DNA from: Apium graveolens
Lineage: Eukaryota; Streptophyta; Magnoliopsida; Apiales; Apiaceae
Direction of reading: 5' to 3'
Assembly (NCBI RefSeq): GCF_009905375.1
Contig: NW_027420618.1
Location: 1 to 64,000, forward strand
DNA length: 64,000 nt
Shown here in pieces: positions 11,701-24,126 of the stretch. The first letter of the stretch is position 1. The number at the start of each line of letters is the position of its first letter. Position numbers and translations under genes: made by a program. Under the pieces are notes generated by a model. The model did no database searches. It had not been told where the DNA came from and saw only the letters and a list, made by a program, of their open reading frames with translations.

Positions 11701-13027
11701 CTAATGTTATGCACAAAAACAGTCCAAAGAAAATCGGACGTTACGACGGCTATGTTTACGCGTTTTCCCAATTTTAAACCATTCAAAACCAACCACAATC
11801 AACCCCAAATCAATCATACAACCAATATCCCTCCAAACCACATCATAACAGCCCCAACAAATCCACATTAACCATTTATACTTATTCCCCACATGAACTA
11901 AAAGCTTTACTTAGGTTCTTTAACTAATTACCAAGATTTACAACTCCAACAATGCAACAAAACCAACTAATCTCTACAAACTCAACCAAACTTCAACCAA
12001 TCAAGCATCATGCTTCACATATGCTATATCAAACACATTCAATCCTAATTACTCAAAACTAAAGCTAGGGTTTGTAGTTTATACCTTCCTTGGAGAGTGG
12101 AGAATCAAGAGAATGGCTTGGAATCACCCTTAAAGTCCTTATCCAAGATTAATCTAAACAAAACTTCAAGAACACAAATTTTAGTTCTTGAAAAACACTA
12201 TTCACCATCTTCTTTCATGATTTATAGAAAAAGATTGGCTTGGAATTAGAAGCTTAAACTTATAGGAAGTATGTAACTATCCATGGGGAAGCTTAGATAA
12301 TTACCTTGCTAAATAGTAAGTGGTGGAGCTTGGATCTTCAATTTTTAAGAAATGGGTCGAGAGCTAGCTTGGGAAGAAAGAGATTTTTGTGTTTTGTTTG
12401 ATGAAAAATGAAATGATTGGCTTGGTGGATGAGATTTTGATTTGTTTTTAGTTAATTACCTTGTTGCCCTTGAGTTTGTGTGGTTAAAAAGTTACCACAT
12501 CTCCTTCCTTCCCATGTCATGCTTGTGTCATCCTCATGATGTCATCCTCCCCTCCTTGTCCTCTTCTCATTGGTTGGGTGACATCATCCTCTCTAATCCC
12601 TTTGATTAACTTCCTAATTGTTTGCCTAATGACCGCTGATCTGTTATACGGTTCGCTTAACTTTCATTTTCGTTTATCGTTTGAGGGATCATACCCGGGA
12701 TCTTATTACTTAGGTTCCCTTAACCTTTCTCAATATATTGTATTCCTTTTATGATCCTCTCTTATAATCCTTTAATTTAAATCCTTTTTATCCTGTTACC
12801 TTATACTCAATTCTTTCCGTATCTATTGGATTTCCGGGAAAAATCAAAGTGTTCGGATTTGGATTCTGACGATCTTTACATACACTTATATCCAATATAA
12901 AGTACTAATAAAATATCAGAATATCCATATCAGAACCCCTACATAGTGTGGCATGAAAAGTTTTCTCATTCAGCAAAAACACTATTCATAAGGGTTTCAA
13001 AATTTCCCAAAAATTGGGGTTATTACA
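8718..13027 (-). repeat. 3' LTR of nested Tekay-type element (4310 bp)
   Basis: Pairs with 18567-22889. No conserved protein is seen in it; open frames inside (for example 9742-9933 and 12536-12754) recur in the partner LTR but resemble nothing known. It contains AT-rich stretches, a (TA)n tract near 9292-9308 and a roughly 50-bp subrepeat array (10650-10866). Confidence 0.93.
10650..10866. repeat. Subrepeats inside the Tekay LTR, about 4 units of 50 bp
   Basis: Units contain GAGTCATAAGCCCTCGAATGA followed by AT-rich ATATTCAAATAAT blocks. The partner LTR has the matching array at about 20500-20728 with one extra ATATTCAAATAAT copy, an LTR-to-LTR length difference made by slippage. Confidence 0.8.
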
Positions 13028-13049
13028 GTCTCCCCTCCTTAAAAGGATT

Positions 13050-13900
13050 CCGTCCCGGAATCAGATAGAAAATGACTAGGGATACTCTCTTAGCATTGCA
13101 CTTTCTAACTCTCAAGTAATTTTCCCACATTATGGTTCTACCACCAAACTCTTCCTAGTTTGATAATCCTTCTCCTAAGCACTTGTTCCTTTTCACTCTA
13201 TAACCCTTCCTAGTTGCTCCATATAGGTTACGTCTGGTTGCATGTCTATGCGCTCATATGCCCCTATTTATCTGGCATCTGAATTACACTTCCTTAACAT
13301 TGATAAGTGAAACACGTTACGACTTGCTACACGTTCGGGGGGTAAGGCTAGCTCATATGCTAACCTCCCAATACTTCTTAACATATCCAAGGGTCCGACA
13401 CCTTGTGGACTTAGCTTTCCTTTCTTTCCGAATCTCATCAATCCTTTCTGAGGGAATACCTATAACAGCACTAGGTCCCCTACTTCCCATTCCTTGTCCT
13501 TTCGTGTCAAATCAACATACTTTTTATGTCCATCTTGGGCTACTACCAGCCATCCTCTGATTAGATCTATTATATCCTTGGTCCTTTGGACCACTGCGGG
13601 TCCGAGCATCTTGCGCTCTACAACTTCATCCTAACATAAGGGAGATCGACATTATCTTCCCTCAAGGATCTCATAAGGTGACACCTCGATAATGACATAT
13701 GATCTATTGTCATAAGATAACTTAATCCGCGTTAAGTGATCATTCCAAATTCTTTCAAGTCTATTACACATACTCTCATCATAGCTTCTAATCATTATAG
13801 CTTTTGCTTCTCATTACCCATTCTTTTCCAGTTCATAATCGCTATCACCTTCCGTTCCTAATATTATACTGGTTATACTTTTGCTCGTTAGCGTTCTTTA
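13050..13900 (-). pseudogene. Integrase C-terminal part, nested element (decayed)
   Basis: Minus-strand translation in shifting frames shows RIKLSYDNRSYVIIEVSPYE, a PAVVQRTKDIIDL-like stretch, LTRKDKEWEVGDLVLL and [12 protein letters not shown] followed by a [10 protein letters not shown] region and NVFHLSMLRKCN. This order matches the end of a Tekay-type integrase, including the GPY-like module, compared with the clearer copy at 57372-58100. Several stops and frameshifts are present. A chromodomain after it is not clearly readable. Confidence 0.7.
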
Positions 13901-15840
13901 ACCTTTTAATAACCACGTCAACCTTAGTATCACGAATGTGTTCCCATCCCGAATACTATCACAATTTTATTACTCCTTTTTCAGTTGTTTCTATTTTCCA
14001 AAATTTGATCAATCAAATAGAAGTAAAGGAATTTGTTGAGAGATCACTATGATCATGAACACTTGTTATATCGCATAGTTAGTACAGAAGGTGGCCAGCC
14101 TTTAGTACTTGACAAGCAATTAAACAATAGCTGGTATCCTACTCGGCTTCTATCACACAGATAGATAGTCATTCGGCAATACCTCCCCTTCTGGAAGGGT
14201 TGTTCTTCTCAGCTTACATGAAATGAAAAGAAGAGAAAAGAACGAATTGAAGAGAATTGTATATATGAAAAATATACTGCCACAAAATATCTGGCTTGGA
14301 ACCTACCTCTGAACTATAGAGGTTTGTCATAGGAGAACAAAACATATGTATTTATATCAACATCAAGTATTATAGCATCGTATTTCCCATGCCTAAATAT
14401 TTCTATTCCGTCCATCATTCTATGGACCCATGCTCTTCATCGAGCTTGTACACAATCACCTTTGAAACTCCTTCGATATCGAAAATCGAATCTGGGTTTT
14501 CATTCCAGACATCACCGTTACTAAAATTCTATGCTTGTACCGCAACCTTCCTCATATAGTAATACGACTCTCTATTGATAAGAAAGAATAAATATTCAAT
14601 AGGTAGACACTCTACCTAATTAGTCTATCAATGATAACTTATACACTACCACGACCCGATTAGTGGTACTCAATCTCAACAACCATTCCAATACAACTCT
14701 CACGGTTGTAATCAGCTCATTACTCGCAGAATCATTGCTGCCTTACTATGGTCCACCACTGACCTACTGTAGTCATTCATTTTCCTTGAAGTCTTAATAG
14801 CTAACTATACGGAGTCCATACATATCGTATCGAATTCTTCTAAGGAGGTAACATAATCACCATTCATGATTCATGAAGAACACTCCTGATCCTGACATAC
14901 ATACATGACATGAAGCAGATAAAATTGCAGAAGAGTTTCAATCAAAGCAACGATAGCAGGTTAATACCATTCTAAATCATATGCCTTAAATAGAAGACTT
15001 ACTCAAAGGTTCGTCTAGTCCTTTTTGAAACATGGTCCTGGCTTATCTCAAGATAGGACCTTCTAAGATAGATAGCCCGTTCATGGCGATTACACGAATT
15101 AAACCTTTACCAACTACTATTACGGTTGGGTATTGCACAGTCATCAGAAGGAATGTCAATCTTCCAAACCATAATACAACCTTCACAGTTTTAACCATCA
15201 TCACTGTATTCTTTTGGCACAAGCGCCTATAATTATCCTCTTACCTTTAAAGTGTCGGCCACCTCTTTGGCCTTTCCTGATAGTAAAATTTCCTTACAGT
15301 CAATGTCACTTTAACCATCTCCAAATAAATTTTCTACCTTATTTCAATCACAGCTTATGTGAAAATGCTTTCCTTAAAATCTGATGAGTAAAAAAAAATC
15401 ACCATTTTTCCATAAGTTATTGCCTCAGTCTTTAGAGGTTAATCACTGTCATGACTGACTCTCAATCATAATTAGAACATCTTTTATCTTAAGTCCTAAT
15501 TGCCCTGAACAATTTCGACCATTACTGGTTCGATCCATACTTTCTCGTGGTTTAACATGTGCCCCACTTGGCAACATTATAATTACGTCATATTTTCTTT
15601 ATCAACATTTCTATTCTTGAGAATTTTGAATATTACCTTTCTCCTTGTAAAACCTCTAAGGTTATCCTTCAATCGTTCCTCCTGTATTCCCTAGATATAG
15701 GGCATATCAAGATACCATTTATTAATACCAGAATCATTGTCTATATACTTCTGAAAAATTTCTCCACTGATTCTTAAAGGTTGTTGTTACCTTAACCCTT
15801 TCCCAATCATTCTGTCAAAACTCATACTGTTCCTATTAAG
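13900..15840. other. Decayed interior of the nested element, no readable domain
   Basis: Lies between the integrase end and the RT remnant on the minus strand. No clear conserved motif was found on either strand; plus-strand open frames such as 13804-14052 and 15032-15232 look like chance. Probably heavily mutated pol sequence, but I cannot show it. Confidence 0.4.
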
Positions 15841-16010
15841 GGTGAAATGCCAACCTTTATGCATTCCCCTAGGATTCATTTTAAGTTACCGATGTTCTAT
15901 CCTTAATTCCACCTTTAAAAGGTACCTGCATCCTTCCATGGATAAATCAAGTCATATATCCCTGATAAGGGTGTCTTATTCAATCATTTCCACCTCGATA
16001 GTCTATACCG
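15840..16010 (-). pseudogene. RT remnant, nested element
   Basis: The minus strand reads GCRYLLKVELRIEHR, then LKMNPRGMHKGWHF, in one frame. It lines up with the RT block [19 protein letters not shown]...DIPKTSF seen intact at 59488-60225. Only this block is readable; the flanks are frameshifted. Identification rests on about 30 residues. Confidence 0.5.
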
Positions 16011-16479
16011 AATTTCACAATAGCATCCTTATTCAAGTTAAGGTCAATCCACATGGCCTCCAAAAGATAAAAATGGTTATCCGCTTTTCTTTCCTGATTT
16101 GGTAATGATCACATGGATGATCTGGAAGATATTGGTCGTGTTCAATGTGAACTTCTTCTTAATAAATCCTTATTTACTTTTGTTGTTTATCTCAACAGTC
16201 ATCTCAATGTTGGGATATCTTTCATACCTGGCGTCTCCCTTCCTGGGTATCAAGCCACCGGTCTTACACTTCACATTCTTGAAGGTCACTTCCTTCATCC
16301 AATTTTCCTAATTTCTTACTTCCTTGTCTCCTCAGTCTATCCGCGTCTCAATATTTATCCTTCGAACTATCTCAAGGTTTTCCTCGAATCCTCCCAACTT
16401 AAAGGGGATAAAATATACATAACTCTTATACCTTCAACCATCAATTTAACTCATGGTGAATCACTCTCATCCGGACGAT

Positions 16480-17050
16480 TACATACTTTTCTATTTCTAT
16501 TTCTACGAGTCTTTAGGGTTTCCTCATACCCAACTCCCTTATCATTCCTCAAACTCTCTTGCCTTTATATTCCTTTCTCTTATCGTTATTTCATGAACCA
16601 ACACAACATAAGCATTGATTTCAAACATCCCGTCATTCTGGATTCGTGTCTTCAGAACGAATCTTGATAACTTTTACAACTTAGATTCATAATTCATCAT
16701 ACTCGTCTGCCTTTGTTCTGGCTCTAAAGCTTTTACACTATTCCATAACCTTGGGAATTACTTTCCCGAAAACAATTGGCTGAACTTTAATCAGTTTATT
16801 ATAATCTCTTGCTCCGTGCCTTCCTTGGCCTTTCACCAGCAGGTGGTCTCTCTCTTAGGAGGGTGAGTGATAAAAACAGTCTTTTGTGATTCGTCAATCA
16901 TTTAGAATCTCAAATGATTCCTATATTTCCTTTAGCCAGGCTCTTGCCTCGACTAGGTCAACCTGTTCCTTGGAACTCTGAGAGCTTAACGATTTAAAGG
17001 TCATGAAAGAATTTCCTGCCGCATTGTCCCCTCAGGGTGGTGGTTGGGGA
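16480..17050 (-). pseudogene. gag remnant, nested element
   Basis: The minus strand near 17040-16920 reads SSKEQVDLVEARAWLKEI then SFEILND, matching the gag retrotransposon domain of Tekay elements (pattern ADPVEAKAWLKEIEKSFEI; compare DPVIANTWIKEMERAFEL in the gag at 60775-61980). Further pieces run to about 16650 with stops. The + strand frame 16113-16667 just downstream is judged a shadow. Confidence 0.55.
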
Positions 17051-17278
17051 TAATAGTCTAAGTTCTGTCTAGACAGGTCCATAAATTGCCATATAGGAGT
17101 ACCGTCTCGGGTCTCCTTTCCTTACTCGACTTTCTGTTTCCTTAGTATGAAATGTTTCAACCTTCTCCCATAATCGGGGTTATCTTATACATTAAAAACC
17201 TTGTTTTCCACTCTATTATGTTATGGGTTCTTTCTTTCTTGATGGCAACCTCCCTGACTATCACACTCTGGGATTGCC

Positions 17279-18160
17279 CTAAATCCTATTCCTCAAACTA
17301 TGGCTCTCATCTAAGTTCTCATCCTTAAGCTCTTGAACTTTCGGAACCCAAATTCTATAGGAATACCTCATTATTCCCTTATCATCTTTCTCAGTATTAA
17401 TCTCATATTTATTTGTTGGCTCTCTGCCTTCATTCATCACCTTTTTCTGGCACAATATGCTCTTTTCCAATAATTCGGTCTCTATTGCAATCTCAAACAG
17501 CTTTTCGGTACCGGCTCCGGTTACCTTCACTACTATTTCCATTTTCTCAAAATCTCTTATCAACTCTCCCAAAGACATTATCATCTTGAGTCTCTCCTTT
17601 TTACTAATGGCATCAGCCACCACATTGGCTTTCCCCGAATGATAAAGAATCTCCCACTCATAACTCTTGATTAGCTCTAACCGCCTCCTCTGGCGTATGT
17701 TGAGCTCTTTCTACGTAAAAAGGTACTAGAGCTCCTATGGTTTGTGTAAATCTTGCACTTCTCTCCATACAAGTAGTGCCTCCAATCTTTAGGGAAAACT
17801 ATTGCCACGAGCCCAAGCTCATGGGTGGGGATATCGAATTTTATATTCCCTTAATTATCTTGACGCGTACGCGATTACCTTGTTGTGCTGTATAAGAAGC
17901 ACCCTAATTCCTTATGCGAAGTGTCACTACATTTTCACAAAATCTCATTTTCCATCCGGCAACGCCAACATAGGGAACGTCACCAACCTTTTGCTTCGAT
18001 TCTTAAAAGTTGTTCTCGCATTTTCTCTGTCCATTCGAACTTCTCAGTCTTACGAGTAAGCCGCGTTAAAGGGGCTACTATCTTTACAAACTTGAACGAA
18101 CCTCTGGTAGTGACCGGCCAATCCTACCTCTGGTAGTCGACCCAACCAGGGTCATCAATT
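17279..18160 (-). pseudogene. RNase H and integrase N-terminal block, nested element
   Basis: Going down the minus strand: KIVAPLTRLTRKTEKFEWTE, LVTFPMLALPDGK, a degraded DASHK region, [32 protein letters not shown] (about 17640-17605), then the open frame 17623-17279 with the linker before the integrase zinc finger and IWVPKVQELKDE. This is the RNase H and integrase start of a Tekay-type pol. It lies between the primer-binding site and the gag remnant, whereas in an ordinary element it follows gag and RT. Confidence 0.75.
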
Positions 18161-18173
18161 CATCAGTGGTCCT

Positions 18174-18330
18174 TTATTCATTCTTGTCAGGATCCTCCAC
18201 GAGATCCTCCTCAGCAACAATCACATCTAGGACAACATCCTCAACCGCTACATTCTCAATATCAACATCATCCGGTCCTGCATTAGGACACTCTATCGGA
18301 TCCACAATCCGATCTCCAATTAGTAATAAA
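18174..18330 (-). pseudogene. Short acidic ORF between primer-binding site and pol, nested element
   Basis: The minus strand encodes an uninterrupted, strongly acidic peptide of about 45-50 residues ending VAEEDLVEDPDKNE and a TAA at 18174-18176. It lies in the leader just inside the 5' LTR. I do not recognise it. It may be the start of a gag or an extra leader ORF. Confidence 0.4.
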
Positions 18331-18550
18331 CATCATCGCGCTGTTGCTCCTCAACCTCAGGGTTCGGAGTCCCGCTACCATCTACGATAACGAACTACGC
18401 TTCTATCACGATATTTATAAGGGTTCCCATAAGGGTTTTAACTGTCAGTGCTACATTAAGTAGCCCGACTATGAACTTGGCAAGAGTTCTTATTATCTTA
18501 GTGAACTTATTATCTTAACGTCACATCATCTCTGAGGTTTATAACGCTTA

Positions 18551-18562
18551 GCTCTGATACCA
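18551..18562 (-). promoter_or_regulatory. Primer-binding site of nested element
   Basis: TGGTATCAGAGC on the minus strand, four bases inside the LTR at 18567. Matches the 3' end of initiator methionine tRNA, the usual primer of Tekay elements, and fixes the minus orientation. Confidence 0.9.
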
Positions 18563-18566
18563 TTTC

Positions 18567-21500
18567 TGTAACACCCCCAGATCCGGGGTCGGGGATCCGG
18601 GTCGTCACGAGTTCCATTTCCCTTAATAACACCCAATCTTAATAATTACTCAACTACTCTGTACTGTGACCCCACAATAAACACACACACCACACGTTAT
18701 AGTCTCAGAGATGAACATCCAAAAATAACCACAAGTCATTTTATTCCACAATTATCTGCCAATAAACCTTAAAAGGTTTCTGAATAAATTTACATTTCTT
18801 TGCCATTATTACAATTCATAAATATACATAATCTGATACATCAAAAGTTGAAAAGCCTAGCCTATTGATAGTTCCTACCTCAGCTATGGCGGCATCAGTG
18901 CTTCTAGAAAACTGCGGAACGTCTCCTAACCTCTTGCGAATCGGGAGCTTGGTCCGGTTCATCTTTTCTATCTGATGTTGTGTGATGAAAGAAGAAAGCA
19001 AGGGTGAGCAGCAAGCCCACCAAAATAATATGTATAATGATTAACAATATATGAGCCTTCTCATAGTACTCATGAAAGTCTTGGTCAAAAGAAATGAACC
19101 AAGTTGATATCTTAATGCGATGAAGTCGCAAATATTCAGTATATATATATATATACATATATACTTTTCAAAATATTGGAAGTCCTCTTCCATGCACAAT
19201 ATACACAAAGTCCCAGTGTATAACTGTATAAAAAAATATCGTTGCAAGGTGATCTCATATATCTAACCTTGTCTCAACGTTTTTCTGAAAATCTTTGTCA
19301 TTCATAAGACAATTATTAATTAGATATAAGTTTAAAAGATGAAGTTACAAGATACTCCAATATACTTATATCTTTCCCAAATACTACTTGAACTACCACC
19401 GTTCAAGTTATAATTAGCTTCAAAAGTTCATCACATAGATGAGACTATAAGGCAAGATTTGAATAGATTAAATCTTTAAAATATTATCAAAATAAAATGA
19501 AGTTACGAGATACTTCATTTGATGTAAACATCATTTTGAAAACTTGACCCTGCCAACACTCAACAATCGCCCAACCGTAGCCTTTCTATCGAAGTGCTCT
19601 GGGTAGTGTTGCAGAAATTATCCAATTGGATGATGAACTCATTACGGGAGTTTGCCGCGCCAGGAAGACCACTTACGATGATCAGTCGTAGTAGTACAAC
19701 CCCACCATTTTCTACATGTAGAGGAGAACCTGTCGGATTTACTTGTCAACCGAACACTGAACTCCTAAGGAATGAACCGCCTTAGCGGAACTTCCAGGCC
19801 ATTTGGGCCAATATAATAAGGCTGGGCCGGCGCCACTCGACCACTTACGCCACTCCTAGTTCAGATGAAATCCATGACTCTGAAACGTAAAGCTCGTTCC
19901 CCCTTTCCCCAAGTAGAAACTTGTTGATACGGCTCACCAAGAAGTCGTATCTAGTTGGAAAGGAGAACTCACCGATATTTCCCAGGCGATGCCTGTTAAT
20001 GGATTAACTTGTTCCAAGAATTTTACTTCCCGAGTGTTGGGTAAGTAATCGATTCATTTAACAAAACAGCAACCTTGTTGCAAATATAAAATACACCACA
20101 GAGCCGGATCCCTTAGGTTTTTGAGCGAGTATTCAAGTCCCCTTAAAATGGAAGATCTTGAATTTGAAAACAAGTTTTGGGATCCGCTCTACCTTTTAAA
20201 TTCATTTTGAAGACTCGAAAACATTTTTAAGAATGTTTGGGGTAAAGCTGATTTAATGAAGTAAATCAGTCCCCATTATATTTAGAAAATGCCTGAATAT
20301 TATTATTTAAATAATATTCCCATAAAGAATAATCTTTATAAAAATAATCGAAGTAGAAGTATTAAAACTTATACTTGAAATGGATATCAAATAACCAAAG
20401 ATATACTTATATGAAAGTACTATCTTTATTTGAATAATCGAAAGTAAGTTTGATTATCGACACCTTATTCTTTAATACAATAAAGAATATTATTAAGTAA
20501 TAAGCGGAGTCATAATACCTCGAATGAATACTATAAATAATATTCATAAAATAAAGGAGTCATACATCCTCAAAAGAATATCCAAGTAATATTCAATAAT
20601 AATATAAACTGAGTCATAAGCCCTCGAATGAATATTCAAATAATATTCAAATAATATTCAAATAATAAAATAAACTGAGTCATAAGCCCTCGAATGAATA
20701 CTCAAATTAATATTCAATTAAGTAAAATAAAGGTATCGAATAAACCTTATTCGATCCATAGTTTTAAAAACTATATCCATATATATATAAATATATATAT
20801 ATAATATACTCGGGAACATCGACTCCCGGTTTAGAAATATGTTCACCTTTTATCCCCTATACTAAGGGTATACGCAACTACTTGCTTATTTCTAGCATAG
20901 GTATTATGCAAATATAAGCATTGAAATCAACAGATAGATAACCAGATTACGAAACAGACATGCATATATACCATATCAGCATGCTCCAATATATCGCAAA
21001 ATTTGCTAATAACAATCATGCACTATCACAAGATAATGCATATACATATATTTACATCACAACAACAGAATATCGGGTAGAAAACTTGCCTGAGCGACTG
21101 GGGGTTACGAATGGCTCGGGACGAGTCTGGTAACCTATAAACAACAAGTAAGTTGAAATTAAACCAAAGTCACTTGTAAATCTATACTTTAACTAACTTA
21201 GACTCTAACGCTTGTTTTGCGCTTACTGATTCTCTTAAGTCACTCGAGTACCCTCGGCTCCACCATTTTTAATAATTTAACCTTTACGAGTTTTAAGGCG
21301 ATTCCTTCGCGAGTGTCTTACCAACTGCCTAACACACTTACCATAAATGTTTCATACATTAATTAACCCTTTTTGGTCTTTAACCTATGTTTCAAAGTAA
21401 GGCGAGGGGAAAAGTTTCGTTCGCGAAACGCCGTTACTTGAAACGGTCGTTTCTCCTAAACCGTGCATCGGAATCGAACGAACTACATATCAAAACGAAG

Positions 21501-22889
21501 CTCGTAACATGAGCTATCTAAACATGGCAGTGGTCATAATCTAGCAGGGGGTTCTCGGGTCCTAATGTTATGCACAAAAACAGTCCAAAGAAAATCGAAC
21601 GTTACGACGACTATGTTTACGCGTTTTCCCAATTTTAAACCATTCAAAAACCAACCACAATCAACCCCAAATCAATCATACAACCAATATCCCTCCAAAC
21701 CACATCATAACAGCCCCAACAAATCCACATTAACCATTTATACTTATTCCCCACATGAACTAAAAGCTTTACTTAGGTTCTTTAACTAATTACCAAGATT
21801 TACAACTCCAACAATGCAACAAAACCAACTAATCTCTACAAACTCAACCAAACTTCAACCAATCAAGCATCATGCTTCACATATGCTATATCAAACACAT
21901 TCAATCCTAATTACTCAAAACTAAAGCTAGGGTTTGTAGTTTATACCTTCCTTGGAGAGTGGAGAATCAAGAGAATGGCTTGGAATCACCCTTAAAGTCC
22001 TTATCCAAGCTTAATCTAAACAAAACTTCAAGAACACAAATTTTAGTTCTTGAAAAACACTATTTACCATCTTCTTTCATGATTTATAGAAAAAGATTGG
22101 CTTGGAATTAGAAGCTTAAACTTATAGGAAGTATGTAACTATCCATGGGGAAGCTTAGATAATTACCTTGCTAAATAGTAAGTGGTGGAGCTTGGATCTT
22201 CAATTTTTAAGAAATGGGCCGAGAGCTAGCTTGGGAAGAAAGAGATTTTTGTGTTTTGTTTGATGAAAAATGAAATGATTGGCTTGGTGGATGAGATTTT
22301 GATTTGTTTTTAGTTAATTACCTTGTTGCCCTTGAGTTTGTGTGGTTAAAAAGTCACCACATCTCCTTCCTTCCCATGTCATGCTTGTGTCATCCTCATG
22401 ATGTCATCCTCCCCTCCTTGTCCTCTTCTCATTGGTTGGGTGACATCATCCTCTCTAATCCCTTTGATTAACTTCCTAATTGTTTGCCTAATGACCGCTG
22501 ATCTGTTATACGGTTCGCTTAACTTTCGTTTTCGTTTATCGTTTGAGGGATCATACCCGGGATCTTATTACTTAAGTTCCCTTAACCTTTCTCAATATAT
22601 TGTATTCCTTTTATGATCCTCTCTTATAATCCATTAATTTAAATCCTTTTTATCCTGTTACCTTATACTCAATTCTTTCCGTATCTATTGGATTTCCGGG
22701 AAAAGTCAAAGTGTTCGGATTTGGATTCTGACGATCTTTACATACACTTATATCCCATATAAAGTACTAATAAAATCTCAGAATATCCATATCAGAACCC
22801 CTACATAGTGTGGCATGAAAAGTTTTCTCATTCAGCAAAAACACTATTCATAAGGGTTTCAAAATTTCCCAAAAATTGGGGTTATTACA
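18567..22889 (-). repeat. 5' LTR of nested Tekay-type element (4323 bp)
   Basis: Partner of 8718-13027. On the minus strand it starts TGTAATAACCCC and ends GGTGTTACA. Small differences from its partner include an extra ATATTCAAATAAT unit and scattered transitions. It should carry the promoter of the minus-strand element; I could not fix a TATA box with confidence. Confidence 0.93.
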
Positions 22890-23450
22890 GACAACCACCT
22901 TAGTCCTGATTTTCCGAACTCAGCGCAATCCGGACTGGGGGCAAAAAAAGCTCAACTCCTTCCAAAGACAACCACCTTAGTCCTGATTTGCCGAACTCAG
23001 TGCAATCCGGACTGGGGGGCAAGAAAAGCTCAACTCTAACAAAGACAACCACCTTAGTCCTGATTTGCCGAACTAAGCGCAATCCGGACTGGGGGCCAAC
23101 AAGAGCTCAACTCCTAACAAAGACAACCACCTTAGTCCTGATTTTTCGAACTCAGCGCAATCCGGACTGGGGGGCAAGAAAAGCTCAACTCCTTCCAAAG
23201 ACAACCACCTTAGTCCTGATTTGCCGAACTCAGCACAATCCAGACTGGGTGGCAAGAAAAGCTCAACTCCTACCAAAGACAACCACCTTAGTCCTGATTT
23301 GCCGAACTCAGGGCAATCAGGACTGGGGGCAAGAAAAGCACAACTCCTTCCAAACACAACAACCTTAGTCCTGATTTCCCCGAACTCAGCGAAATTCGGA
23401 CTGGGGGCAAGAAAAGCACAAATTCTTCTAAATAAAACAGTCAAAAGCTC
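22890..23450 (+). repeat. Minisatellite B in Tat 3' region, about 7 units of 77 bp
   Basis: Each unit holds CCACCTTAGTCCTGATTTGC, a GAACTCAGCGCAATCCGGACT block and GCAAGAAAAGCTCAACTCC. Units start near 22890, 22968, 23045, 23122, 23200, 23278 and 23355. The first five bases are the second copy of the GACAA duplication. The open frames 22988-23368 and 23073-23528 are by-products of the repeat, with repeated peptide blocks but no resemblance to known proteins. Confidence 0.9.
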
Positions 23451-23500
23451 ATGTTCTACAAACAAACCCAAAATCACTCCCCCATCCAGAAAATCTGCAT

Positions 23501-23513
23501 AAGGGAGTGGGGG
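23501..23513 (+). promoter_or_regulatory. Polypurine tract of the Tat element
   Basis: AAGGGAGTGGGGG just before the 3' LTR, the expected primer of plus-strand DNA synthesis. An inverted CACTCCCCC lies about 25 nt upstream, so the tract could pair with it. Confidence 0.6.
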
Positions 23514-23845
23514 CACATTATAGTACATATATCTCCTAGGAGTACTACTCCTAGGCTTTTAACCCTATATAGCTCCTGGAAGAGCTACTCATAGGCTCCT
23601 GACTTCATACAGCTCGTGGAAAGACTACTCCTAGGCTCCTAACCCCATATAGCTCCTGGAAGGAATAGTCCCGCACACTACCAGTCCTAACCAGCTCCGT
23701 CCCGCAAGGCTAACCTTGGTAAATCTCAGCACGTGAGACGTTGGCCCAGACACATGATGGGGACAACTATCACACATCAATCATGGGAATAATCAGGGCA
23801 CATGTCAGAGGATCCTTAGAACATTCCTCAGTCAGTCCCGCACTG

Positions 23846-23949
23846 ACACGTGTAAAGCATCCACTACAGCCAGGTGTCCTCCGCTCCCAGAACCAATGGC
23901 TATGATTTAAAGGTACCAACCCCAAAACCCTACCCCTGGGCTATAAATA
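23846..23949 (+). promoter_or_regulatory. Tat LTR promoter (G-box and TATA box)
   Basis: ACACGTGT at 23846-23853 (G-box core CACGTG) and TATAAATA at 23942-23949, followed about 30-50 nt later by a C/A-rich leader typical of a plant start site. Another CACGTG lies near 23731. This should drive the genomic RNA; the equivalent in the 5' LTR is outside the window. Confidence 0.7.
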
Positions 23950-24126
23950 GCCCAATGAGGTGAGGTTTTGGGGTTAATCATTCTTTCACACTCATATACA
24001 CCACACAGCCACCTTACATTCATATTCATCTTCATCTTCCCAAAAAGCTAGTTCTTACTCTCACGCCGGAGGCGCCGCGGGACTCCAACCCCCCTTCCGG
24101 CGTTATTTTGTAGGAACCCAACCATA

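Larger units (their letters stand above)
8718..22889 (-). mobile_element. Tekay-type Ty3/gypsy element nested in the Tat element, long LTRs, degenerate interior
   Basis: Two near-identical terminal repeats, 8718-13027 and 18567-22889, start TGTAACACC and end ATTACA on the + strand. The 5-bp duplication GACAA flanks the element (8713-8717 and 22890-22894). Orientation is minus: the primer-binding site TGGTATCAGAGC (initiator Met tRNA type) lies at 18562-18551 next to the LTR at 18567, and a polypurine tract (reverse of 13028-13042) abuts the other LTR. The interior (5.5 kb) carries decayed pieces of gag, RT, RNase H, integrase and its C-terminus. By eye the LTRs differ at roughly one site per hundred, so insertion is fairly recent although the interior is badly degraded. 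Confidence 0.93.

Noticed and set aside
16113..16667. 184-codon plus-strand ORF in the nested element
   Set aside because: Opposite to the element's coding strand, with minus-strand gag/RT remnants at its edges; composition is hydrophobic and no domain is visible.
22988..23528. Overlapping ORFs of 93-151 codons on both strands with repeated peptide blocks
   Set aside because: They follow from the 77-bp repeat, whose length lets frames stay open or cycle; no start context or domain.
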